Shown here in pieces: positions 1 to 5,313 of a DNA stretch of 5,771 bases. The notes beneath the pieces were generated by a model. It did not search any database. It saw only the letters and a list, made by a program, of their open reading frames with translations, and had not been told where the DNA came from. Position 1 is the first letter of the stretch, and every line of letters starts with the position of its first letter. This DNA is from Saprospiraceae bacterium (GTDB lineage: Bacteria > Bacteroidota > Bacteroidia > Chitinophagales > Saprospiraceae). The translations under genes and the position numbers were made by a program. Where the stretch lies: the NCBI GenBank assembly GCA_020628755.1, contig JAHDEQ010000150.1, positions 2,608 through 8,378 of the forward strand, written 5' to 3'.

Positions 1-2
1 TT

Positions 3-59
3 TTGCACAAAAATTTCGACACTCAATTCTTTGCTGACAATATTTCACGGTATTTGTAA
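3..59 (+). CDS. possible C-terminal tail of a gene entering from the left
   Basis: Reading frame 3 is open from the left edge to a TAA at 57-59 and encodes 18 residues ending FFADNISRYL. The composition resembles an amphipathic protein C-terminus, and the other two forward frames read less like protein. The product cannot be named from so short a piece. The ending could equally be chance, since an 18-codon open stretch in a random frame is not rare. No rightward terminator with a good T-tract follows; the hairpin at 173-200 has only three T on that side. Confidence 0.25.
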   Translation: MHKNFDTQFFADNISRYL

Positions 60-79
60 GAGAACTAATTTACTTAGTG
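51..79 (+). repeat. first copy of a motif shared with the nrdB promoter region
   Basis: TATTTGTA (51-58) overlaps a GAACTAATTT-containing core and ends in TTAGTG. The same order, TATTTGTA then AAGRGAACTAATTT then AGTG, recurs at 4965-4995, with small gaps of 5 and 4 nt. The overlap with a possible gene end at 57-59 makes a functional role uncertain. The background AT richness weakens the match. Confidence 0.3.
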
Positions 80-169
80 TGGTCTATGGATAGATAGGCT
101 CAAGGGGTTTTAGCAAATATAATGTTATAACAGTGTATTTTCTAAATATTTTTAAATTTTTTTCAAAAA

Positions 170-203
170 AAAGCGAGTATCGAATTTTCTCGATACTCGC
201 TTT
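170..203 (-). terminator. rho-independent terminator of tyrS
   Basis: An 11-bp perfect stem (173-183 with 190-200) carries a 6-nt loop at 184-189. Three further A-T pairs extend it to 170-203. Read on the minus strand, the stem is followed by a run of eight T (172-165) and then more AT-rich sequence, which is the classic intrinsic terminator layout for the leftward tyrS gene ending at 257. On the plus strand only TTT follows, so rightward termination should be weaker. Confidence 0.85.
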
Positions 204-256
204 GCTAGAAGATTTACATTAAACTATAGTAAATTTTGCTCCTTTTTTTGTGAAAT

Positions 257-1531
257 TCAATTGGCTACAACCATAAATTTATTTCTCTTTCCATTCTCTA
301 CCATAATAAATTTGCCATGTAAGAGATTATCATGATTAATAACTGCTTCGTGGCTTGAAATTTTGGTTTTATTTACAGCAATTGCATTATTTTTAATTGC
401 TCTACGTACTTCACCTTTGGAGGCCAACATCGTTGTATGTTCTGCCATCAAATCAGAAATACTCAGGCCACTAGAAAGTGCATCTTTTGAAACTTTAAAA
501 CTAGGAATCTCTTCTGCAATAGAATTTAAAGAATTTTCATCCATACCCAATAAGGTTTCTTTATTTGCTTTCTTGTTAAAGAGTAATTCAGATACATTTA
601 ATACCGCTTGATAAGCATCGTCTGAATGGACTCGTCGAGTCAATTCTTCTGCCAAAATACGCTTTAGTGCATTTGGATTTTCGGCGTGTTCAGCCTCTAA
701 GGCTTCAACTTCTTCTTTAGATTTTAATGTAAAGTAACGCATGAATTTTGGCAAATCTCGGTCATCCGCATTTATCCAAAATTGATAAAATTTATAAGGC
801 GAAGTCATATTGGCATCCAACCAAATATTGCCTTGTTCCGATTTTCCAAATTTACTGCCATCGGCTTTGGTCAAGAGTGGAGTAGTGGCGGCGTAAGCCT
901 TGCCACTTACATTGCGGCGGATAAACTCCGTTCCTGAAGTAATATTGCCCCATTGGTCAGAGCCGCCCATTTGAAGTTTACAATCGTATTGGTCATACAG
1001 ACATTGAAAATCATAAGCCTGCAATAATTGATAACTAAACTCAGTAAAAGACAAACCTGTTTCCAAACGACGCTTGACCGATTCTTTAGAAGTCATATAC
1101 CCAACCGTGAGAGTTTTGCCTACATTACGTAAAAACTCCAAGACATTCATTTCTTTATAAAAATCCAGATTATTGACCAAAAGGGCTTTATTTTCTCCAT
1201 TTTCAAAATCCAAGAATTTTTTGGCTTGTTCGATTTGAAAATTCAAATTGCTATCCAATTCTTCATAAGATTTGAGTTGTCGTTCTTTGTCTTTTCCAGA
1301 CGGGTCGCCAACGCGACCCGTTGCACCGCCCATCAAAACGATCGGACGATGCCCCGACAATTGAAATAGTTTTAACAACATGATTTGAACATAATTTCCA
1401 ATTGTTAAAGATGGAGCTGTCGGGTCAAAACCAATATAACCCGTTACCATACCTTTTGAAAGTTCATCTCCAATGCCTGGAGTTGTATCGTGGAGCATTC
1501 CTCTCCATTCTAATTCTTTTAAAAAATCCAT
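257..1531 (-). CDS. tyrS: tyrosyl-tRNA synthetase (TyrRS)
   Basis: This cytosolic class Ic aminoacyl-tRNA synthetase charges tRNA-Tyr with tyrosine using ATP. The 424-residue length is normal for a bacterial enzyme. The Rossmann catalytic core comes first, with the GFDPTA segment (34-39) leading into the HIGH-type signature, which here reads T43-I-G-N46. GGATGRVGDPSGK spans 68-80. The tyrosine pocket residues match those of the Geobacillus enzyme: Y32, Y167, Q171, D174, and Q193 within GGSDQWGN (189-196). The KMSKS-type loop is KFGKS (227-231). An S4-like RNA-binding domain occupies roughly 355-424. The odd point is Thr where the first His of HIGH normally sits. A 9-bp perfect hairpin (1300-1321) lies in the codons for TGRVGDPS. 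The start is ATG at 1531, 22 nt after a -7 element, without an obvious Shine-Dalgarno. The gene is probably monocistronic, with its own terminator. Confidence 0.97.
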   Translation of the reverse strand: MDFLKELEWRGMLHDTTPGIGDELSKGMVTGYIGFDPTAPSLTIGNYVQIMLLKLFQLSGHRPIVLMGGATGRVGDPSGKDKERQLKSYEELDSNLNFQIEQAKKFLDFENGENKALLVNNLDFYKEMNVLEFLRNVGKTLTVGYMTSKESVKRRLETGLSFTEFSYQLLQAYDFQCLYDQYDCKLQMGGSDQWGNITSGTEFIRRNVSGKAYAATTPLLTKADGSKFGKSEQGNIWLDANMTSPYKFYQFWINADDRDLPKFMRYFTLKSKEEVEALEAEHAENPNALKRILAEELTRRVHSDDAYQAVLNVSELLFNKKANKETLLGMDENSLNSIAEEIPSFKVSKDALSSGLSISDLMAEHTTMLASKGEVRRAIKNNAIAVNKTKISSHEAVINHDNLLHGKFIMVENGKRNKFMVVAN

Positions 1532-1553
1532 GTTGTTATTTTATTTTATAGTG

Positions 1554-1561
1554 CAAAAATA
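1554..1561 (-). promoter_or_regulatory. putative -7 promoter element of tyrS
   Basis: On the minus strand this reads TATTTTTG, a full match to the Bacteroidota -7 consensus TAnnTTTG, and lies 22 nt before the tyrS ATG. No clear TTG -33 element is found 19-21 nt further upstream, so the call rests on the -7 match and its position. Confidence 0.5.
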
Positions 1562-1670
1562 AAAAATACTCTGAAATATTACTTCTTTGAATTTAGTAAC
1601 TTCAAGCCCAGCCAAAAAGTTTCTTTCAGAAATAATTATTCGTTTTGTACACAACAAAATCTATAAAATG

Positions 1671-1678
1671 TACATTTG
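1671..1678 (+). promoter_or_regulatory. putative -7 promoter element of the permease operon
   Basis: TACATTTG matches TAnnTTTG exactly. A TTTTG at 1643-1647 could serve as the -33 element, with 23 bp between them, slightly longer than the usual 19-21. An ATG at 1683 sits four bases downstream, the same spacing as between the -7 element and the ATG of the CorA gene. If the promoter is active, the transcript begins right at the edge of the inverted repeat, so the repeat would make up nearly the whole 5' leader. Confidence 0.55.
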
Positions 1679-1686
1679 CGTAATGA

Positions 1687-1768
1687 ATGTGTTCACGTGT
1701 TCGAGTATTCACGTGTTCACGTCATAAATAGAACTTGAACACGTGAATACTCGAACACACGAACACAT
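1687..1768. repeat. long near-perfect inverted repeat (possible MITE/REP-like element)
   Basis: The arms are 1687-1718 and 1737-1768. They pair over 32 bp with only two adjacent mismatches (1695-1696 against 1759-1760), around an 18-nt loop. The inner 22 bp are perfect. Each arm is built from two copies, 16 bp apart, of an 11-bp unit containing CACGTG (left arm 1692-1702 and 1708-1718). The two mismatches fall exactly where the second unit of the right arm has changed. A 9-bp direct repeat, AACTTGAAC, occurs in the loop/arm junction (1732-1740) and just past the right arm (1769-1777). TGAA flanks the block at 1684-1687 and 1773-1776 and may be a target-site duplication. There is no T-tract after the stem, so it is not a standard terminator. 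No transposase lies nearby, so any mobility would have to be supplied in trans. Confidence 0.8.
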
Positions 1769-1771
1769 AAC

Positions 1772-3079
1772 TTGAACTTCGAATATTTCATAGCACGTAA
1801 AGTTGCGGCCTCAGGACAACGTTCCTTTTCGAGGCTCATCATTCGTATAGCCATTGCAGGGATTGCACTTAGCATGGCCGTTATGATTATTGCGACGGCT
1901 TTGATAAGAGGTTTTAAGAGTGAGATTACGAGTAAAATGTTTGGTTTTTGGGGGCATATACACATCACCGACATCAATATCAATCGTTCTTTTGAAGAAA
2001 CTCCTGTGGATAAAAACCAAGAATTTGTAAAAGGATTAGATACTATCAAACAAATTCGGTATGTCGAGGGAATGAATGTTTTGGGTTTGGATTTGGGCGA
2101 GGAGCATTTGCGAGAATACAATACCAAAGGAGGGATAAGACACGTACAGATTTTTGCGACCAAAAAAGGTATGATTAAGACCAAAGAAGACATCATCGAG
2201 GCCATTATTCTCAAAGGAGTTTGGGATGATTTTGATTGGACTTTCTTTAATCAATACTTAGTAGATGGTCGTACGATTGAGTTCCCTGATACTACAATGT
2301 CCAAAGATATTTTGATTTCACAATCAACTGCACGACGATTGAAATTGAAAGTTGGAGATAAATTTAGGGTTCATTTTGTCAAAGATGACCAGCAATTGCG
2401 TCGGCGTTTTGAGGTGTGCGGGATTTACAAAACGGGATTGGAAGAGTACGACAAACGTTTTGCTTTGGTTGACTTACGCCAAATACAGCGTTTGCATGGT
2501 TGGAGTGAAAACGAAGTGACAGGTTTTGAGGTTTTTATTGATGATATAGACGATTTGGAAACGATTAATGAATATCTCTATCTCGAAAAACTGCCTCGTA
2601 ATTTGTATTCTGAAAGTATTCGCAAGAAATTTCCTAGTATTTTTGAATGGCTAGAGCTGCAAAATATCAACGAAGTTGTTATTTTATTGCTCATGGTTTT
2701 GGTTTCTATTATAAATATGGTGACGGCTCTGATGATATTGATTTTGGAGCGCACCAATATGATTGGCGTGCTCAAATCGCTTGGTCAAACCAATTGGAGT
2801 ATCCGAAAAATATTTCTGTATTATGCGGCCTATATTATAGGCTTGGGCTTGATTGTCGGTAACATTTTAGGACTAAGTATCTGCTTATTACAAAAATATT
2901 TTGGAATCATTCAATTGCAAGAAGAAGACTATTATTTGTCGGTTGCACCTGTAGAAATTGATTTTTGGGTGATTTTAGTTTTGAATATTGGAACGCTCAT
3001 CGTTACCTTACTTTTCTTGATTTTGCCTTCTTACTTGGTGACAAGTATTACGCCTGTCAAAGCAATTCGGTTTAAATAA
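1772..3079 (+). CDS. FtsX/LolE-like ABC transporter permease
   Basis: This 435-residue inner-membrane permease belongs to the MacB/FtsX superfamily and most resembles the LolC/LolE lipoprotein-release type. A first membrane helix (about 21-46) is followed by a large periplasmic domain (about 50-298). Three C-terminal helices lie at about 301-325, 349-374 and 397-424. ERTNMIGVLKSLG (326-338) is the typical cytoplasmic coupling segment that contacts the ATPase, and the protein ends in the family-like SITPVKAIRFK. No ATP-binding partner is present in the window, so it must be encoded elsewhere. The start is TTG at 1772: there is no in-frame ATG upstream before the TGA at 1736-1738, and MNFEYFIARK fits the expected family N-terminus. 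The TTG lies three bases after the inverted repeat, without a ribosome-binding site. Its stop codon overlaps the next ATG (TAATG). The substrate is not known from sequence; lipoprotein trafficking is the family inference. Confidence 0.88.
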   Translation: MNFEYFIARKVAASGQRSFSRLIIRIAIAGIALSMAVMIIATALIRGFKSEITSKMFGFWGHIHITDININRSFEETPVDKNQEFVKGLDTIKQIRYVEGMNVLGLDLGEEHLREYNTKGGIRHVQIFATKKGMIKTKEDIIEAIILKGVWDDFDWTFFNQYLVDGRTIEFPDTTMSKDILISQSTARRLKLKVGDKFRVHFVKDDQQLRRRFEVCGIYKTGLEEYDKRFALVDLRQIQRLHGWSENEVTGFEVFIDDIDDLETINEYLYLEKLPRNLYSESIRKKFPSIFEWLELQNINEVVILLLMVLVSIINMVTALMILILERTNMIGVLKSLGQTNWSIRKIFLYYAAYIIGLGLIVGNILGLSICLLQKYFGIIQLQEEDYYLSVAPVEIDFWVILVLNIGTLIVTLLFLILPSYLVTSITPVKAIRFK

Positions 3080-3810
3080 TGATAGCTTTATTTTATCGAA
3101 AACTGATAGATGTTTTTTCCCGTCTGTGGGATGTATTGCGGCTGCTCCCCATACGAATACTTCGTATAGGGAAACACTTTGGCCGAGGTTTGTGGTATCT
3201 TTTACCAAAATCCAAAACTTTAAAAATACCGTTTTACCAACACATCAAAAATACAAGTACTTGGCTTACGATTTTGTTTTTTTACCTGCTCGATTTGTTT
3301 GGGATTTGCGAATTTTATGAAATTTTTAATGATTTTATAAAGTATAAAACCCGTCCCCTGACTCAGGAAGAAATGCACCTTGGTAAGTTGATTTTTGGCG
3401 AAAAGCTCAATTATCGGCGAGTCCGAATAGACAATACGGCTTATATTGGACCCAAACAACAGCGTTTTGCTTATGTGAGTTTTTATACTATAAATTTTTG
3501 GGGAGACATGAGTCCAAGTCTCTTTTTACATGAATTAACCCACGTTTGGCAGTACGAAAAACTAGGAGCAGCCTACATTCCGCTTGCTTTGCAAGCGCAA
3601 TTTTCGGAGGAAGGCTACAATTATAAAGGAGCTAAGAATTTGCAATTTTGCATGCAGCAGCAAGGCAAACTCAAAGATTTTAATTTGGAGCAGCAAGCCG
3701 ATATTGTAGCCGATTTTTATCGACTCAAAACGGGAAAAACACCGCACTGGGGAAATGGTAAAGCAACAGATTTGCCTTTTTACTTTTATTTTATAGCTCA
3801 AATAACTTAA
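3079..3810 (+). CDS. DUF4157/'Vgr-related'-like protein with HExxH motif
   Basis: This 243-residue protein of unknown function contains HELTHVWQ (151-158), a zincin-type HExxH motif (H151, E152, H155). A possible third zinc ligand is E204 in NLEQQADIVADF (202-213). The segment from RPLTQEE through IFGEKLNYRRVRID (92-118) followed by HELTHVWQ resembles the layout of DUF4157/'Vgr-related' proteins, some of which occur near contractile injection systems; none is seen here. The first 60 residues are basic, and a hydrophobic stretch at about 61-80 could be a membrane helix. The ATG overlaps the permease stop by one base, implying co-transcription and coupled translation. Whether it is an active peptidase is unproven, as many relatives have no known substrate. 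Two small hairpins lie within the gene (3148-3171 and 3581-3597). The family assignment is from memory of motif order and is moderate. Confidence 0.8.
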   Translation: MIALFYRKLIDVFSRLWDVLRLLPIRILRIGKHFGRGLWYLLPKSKTLKIPFYQHIKNTSTWLTILFFYLLDLFGICEFYEIFNDFIKYKTRPLTQEEMHLGKLIFGEKLNYRRVRIDNTAYIGPKQQRFAYVSFYTINFWGDMSPSLFLHELTHVWQYEKLGAAYIPLALQAQFSEEGYNYKGAKNLQFCMQQQGKLKDFNLEQQADIVADFYRLKTGKTPHWGNGKATDLPFYFYFIAQIT

Positions 3811-3828
3811 AAAAGAGATTGGAAATCG

Positions 3829-3836
3829 TAATTTTG
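3829..3836 (+). promoter_or_regulatory. putative -7 promoter element of the corA-like gene
   Basis: TAATTTTG matches TAnnTTTG exactly and is separated from the ATG at 3841 by only CCCC. The spacing predicts a leaderless or nearly leaderless mRNA. A -33 TTG is not evident at the expected distance (CTTA at 3806-3809 is the nearest). The element lies in the 30-bp gap after the preceding gene, so corA may be both read through and separately transcribed. Confidence 0.5.
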
Positions 3837-3840
3837 CCCC

Positions 3841-4788
3841 ATGATCCAATACCTCATAAAAAAAGAAGGAAGACTCCGAATGATTGAGCAGCCGAAAGAC
3901 CGATGCTGGATCAATATTACGACACCCTTCAATCAGGAGGAATTGGAAGAATTGGCAAATAAATATGACATTCCGCTGGATTTTTTAACCGATTCACTTG
4001 ATATAGACGAACGCTCTCGTTATGAACGAGAAGATGACATTCGTCTTATCGTCATTAATACGCCGCTGCTCAACGAAACAAAAACGGGCAATGAGGCAAT
4101 TTATATTACCGTACCAATCGGTATTATTATCACACCTGAGCATATTATTACGATTACTTCGCACGAAAATCCTGTTCTTAAATTATTTTTAGACAATAAA
4201 GTCAAGAACTTTGACCCTACCAATGAACAACGCTTTGTGTTGCAAATGTTTGAACAGACGGTATTTCGCTATCTAACCTGTTTGAAAAAACTCAACCTCA
4301 AACGAAATGTTATCGAACGAGAATTGTACGATTCGAGTCGAAACAAAGAACTCCGCCAGTTATTGAGTATCGAAAAAAGTTTGGTTTATTTTGTGAACTC
4401 TTTAAGTTCTAATGAACTCCTAAAGTTGAAAATGAAACGAACCGATTTTTTAAATATTCGTCAAGACGAAGACTTGACCGATTTGTTTGAAGACATTATT
4501 ATTGATAATAGTCAGGCATTGGAAATGGCCAATGTTTACACCAATATCCTTAATGGTACAATGGAGGCTTACGCCTCCATCATTTCCAATAATTTGAACA
4601 TCGTTATTCAGCAATTGACTCTGGTGACTATCATCCTGATGGTGCCTACATTGGTTGCGAGTTTGTACGGAATGAACATTCCCTTGCCTTTTGAAAATTC
4701 TTCCATGATGTTTTTTATTTTGATAGTATTTTCTATCACAATCAGTCTTTTGCTTGCATGGTTTTTTCGTAGAAAACGCTTATTTTAA
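3841..4788 (+). CDS. corA: CorA-family Mg2+/divalent cation channel
   Basis: This is a homopentameric inner-membrane channel for Mg2+ (possibly Co2+ or Ni2+). The protein has 315 residues, normal for CorA. The N-terminal cytoplasmic alpha/beta domain (about 1-140) is followed by a long helical stalk (about 140-255). Two membrane helices (about 257-275 and 288-308) flank the selectivity loop YGMN at 276-279, the family signature. A basic tail, RRKRLF, ends the protein on the cytoplasmic side. The ATG start fits the family N-terminus (WINITTPF at 23-30). Perfect short hairpins lie at 4015-4031 and at 4561-4580, the latter in codons for MEAYAS just before the first helix. No M-box or other Mg2+ riboswitch is possible upstream, because the gap to the previous gene is 30 bp. 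No clear terminator follows. Confidence 0.95.
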   Translation: MIQYLIKKEGRLRMIEQPKDRCWINITTPFNQEELEELANKYDIPLDFLTDSLDIDERSRYEREDDIRLIVINTPLLNETKTGNEAIYITVPIGIIITPEHIITITSHENPVLKLFLDNKVKNFDPTNEQRFVLQMFEQTVFRYLTCLKKLNLKRNVIERELYDSSRNKELRQLLSIEKSLVYFVNSLSSNELLKLKMKRTDFLNIRQDEDLTDLFEDIIIDNSQALEMANVYTNILNGTMEAYASIISNNLNIVIQQLTLVTIILMVPTLVASLYGMNIPLPFENSSMMFFILIVFSITISLLLAWFFRRKRLF

Positions 4789-4847
4789 GTCACTTAGAAT
4801 AATAGTGTAAATAATTTGATTATAATTATTGGGCATGAAAGCATAGT

Positions 4848-4869
4848 TTTTATCCACATGTGGATAAAA
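4848..4869. promoter_or_regulatory. palindrome of two head-to-head DnaA boxes
   Basis: This is a perfect 22-bp palindrome centred between 4858 and 4859. It holds a consensus DnaA box TTATCCACA at 4850-4858 (plus strand) and the same box on the minus strand at 4859-4867, directly abutting. A third perfect box lies 45 bp downstream. The flanks are very AT-rich. It could be a DnaA operator for nrdB or part of a replication origin. Confidence 0.75.
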
Positions 4870-4912
4870 CGTAAAAATTGTTAATTTGTTGAAAATCAAA
4901 TTTTTATAAAAG
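4870..4912. other. AT-rich spacer between DnaA boxes
   Basis: The stretch between the palindromic boxes and the third box is dominated by A and T runs and has no coding potential. In an origin it would be a candidate unwinding region; in a promoter it would simply be upstream AT-rich DNA. No clean 13-mer repeat series was recognised. Confidence 0.35.
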
Positions 4913-4921
4913 TTATCCACA
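4913..4921 (+). promoter_or_regulatory. third perfect DnaA box
   Basis: TTATCCACA is identical to the consensus box and is in the same orientation as the first. It ends 41 bp before the predicted nrdB -7 element, just upstream of where the -33 region would lie. A bound DnaA could contact or hinder RNA polymerase there. Confidence 0.75.
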
Positions 4922-4962
4922 GTTTGTTAGTAACTTCGATTCAAAAACCACCTTTTTTAGCT

Positions 4963-4970
4963 TATATTTG
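4963..4970 (+). promoter_or_regulatory. putative -7 promoter element of nrdB
   Basis: TATATTTG matches TAnnTTTG exactly and is the only full match I found between corA and nrdB. No strong TTG -33 element lies at 19-21 bp. Transcription starting just downstream would give a leader of about 340 nt before the ATG at 5314. Confidence 0.5.
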
Positions 4971-4995
4971 TAGTCATAAGGGAACTAATTTAGTG
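4965..4995 (+). repeat. second copy of the shared motif, at the nrdB promoter
   Basis: TATTTGTA (4965-4972) overlaps the predicted -7 element. After 4 nt comes TAAGGGAACTAATTTAGTG (4977-4995), which would be the first transcribed bases. It differs from the copy at 57-79 by one substitution and a 4-nt gap. Two copies in one window could be a family of start-proximal elements or coincidence. Confidence 0.3.
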
Positions 4996-5313
4996 CAAGA
5001 AAAATTTGTCTCCTTCTATTTACGCTACCTAAAATGAAATTGTATTTTAGGCATCTTATCAATTGCGTAATTCATTCATAAATACAAAAGAAAAACAGTA
5101 GGTAAATATATTGCAGTGTGCAATATTTATCGCTGTATCGTTATGGCTACTATTCACATGGAATCGAAATAAATGTTCGATTTTATAGTCATTGTTACAC
5201 ACATAAATATTCCAACGAAAAGCATAACAAAACTTATTCCAACAGCAAGCTAGAACTATTGCTTTCAGGTTGAAAGCGTATCATTTTATTTCACACATAA
5301 ACACTCAGTCAAA
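4971..5313 (+). promoter_or_regulatory. hairpin-rich leader upstream of nrdB
   Basis: This non-coding stretch holds four perfect stem-loops: 5028-5035 with 5044-5051 (8 bp), 5108-5115 with 5119-5126 (8 bp, loop GTG), 5162-5168 with 5176-5182 (7 bp), and 5261-5267 with 5271-5277 (7 bp, loop GGT). None is followed by a T-tract. Tiny ORFs exist (5034-5081, 5143-5172, and 5173-5253 abutting the previous one), but nothing shows they are translated. I see no match to NrdR-box consensus pairs or to a cobalamin riboswitch core. A near-match to a DnaA box (TTACACACA) is at 5195-5203. The leader may be a cis-regulatory RNA, or an unstructured spacer with chance hairpins. Confidence 0.4.

Noticed and set aside
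363..611. Plus-strand open frame of 82 codons inside tyrS
   Set aside because: It lies entirely within the well-supported tyrS coding sequence, and its translation resembles no protein I know.
2005..2013. Isolated perfect DnaA box (minus strand) inside the permease gene
   Set aside because: Single, inside a coding sequence and nearly 3 kb from the cluster; a chance occurrence is plausible.
1717..2254. Overlapping minus-strand open frames opposite the permease gene
   Set aside because: They mirror the permease codons, have low-complexity compositions and no promoter or family resemblance; the plus-strand frame is clearly the real gene.
3151..3168. Resemblance to loxP arms (ATACGAA...TTCGTATA)
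   Set aside because: Only about 7 bp per arm match, the spacer is 3 nt instead of 8, and the sequence is in frame within a gene; better described as a small hairpin.
4810..4830. AT-only inverted repeat after corA as a terminator
   Set aside because: The stem is seven A-T pairs with no G or C and no following T-tract; too weak to call.
5101..5126. NrdR operator in the nrdB upstream region
   Set aside because: The ATATTGCA/TGCAATAT hairpin does not fit the 16-bp NrdR consensus, and no tandem partner was found.
5034..5253. Short upstream ORFs in the nrdB leader, including two that abut (5143-5172 and 5173-5253)
   Set aside because: They are 9-26 codons long with no recognisable peptide, start signal or attenuator; not enough to call genes.
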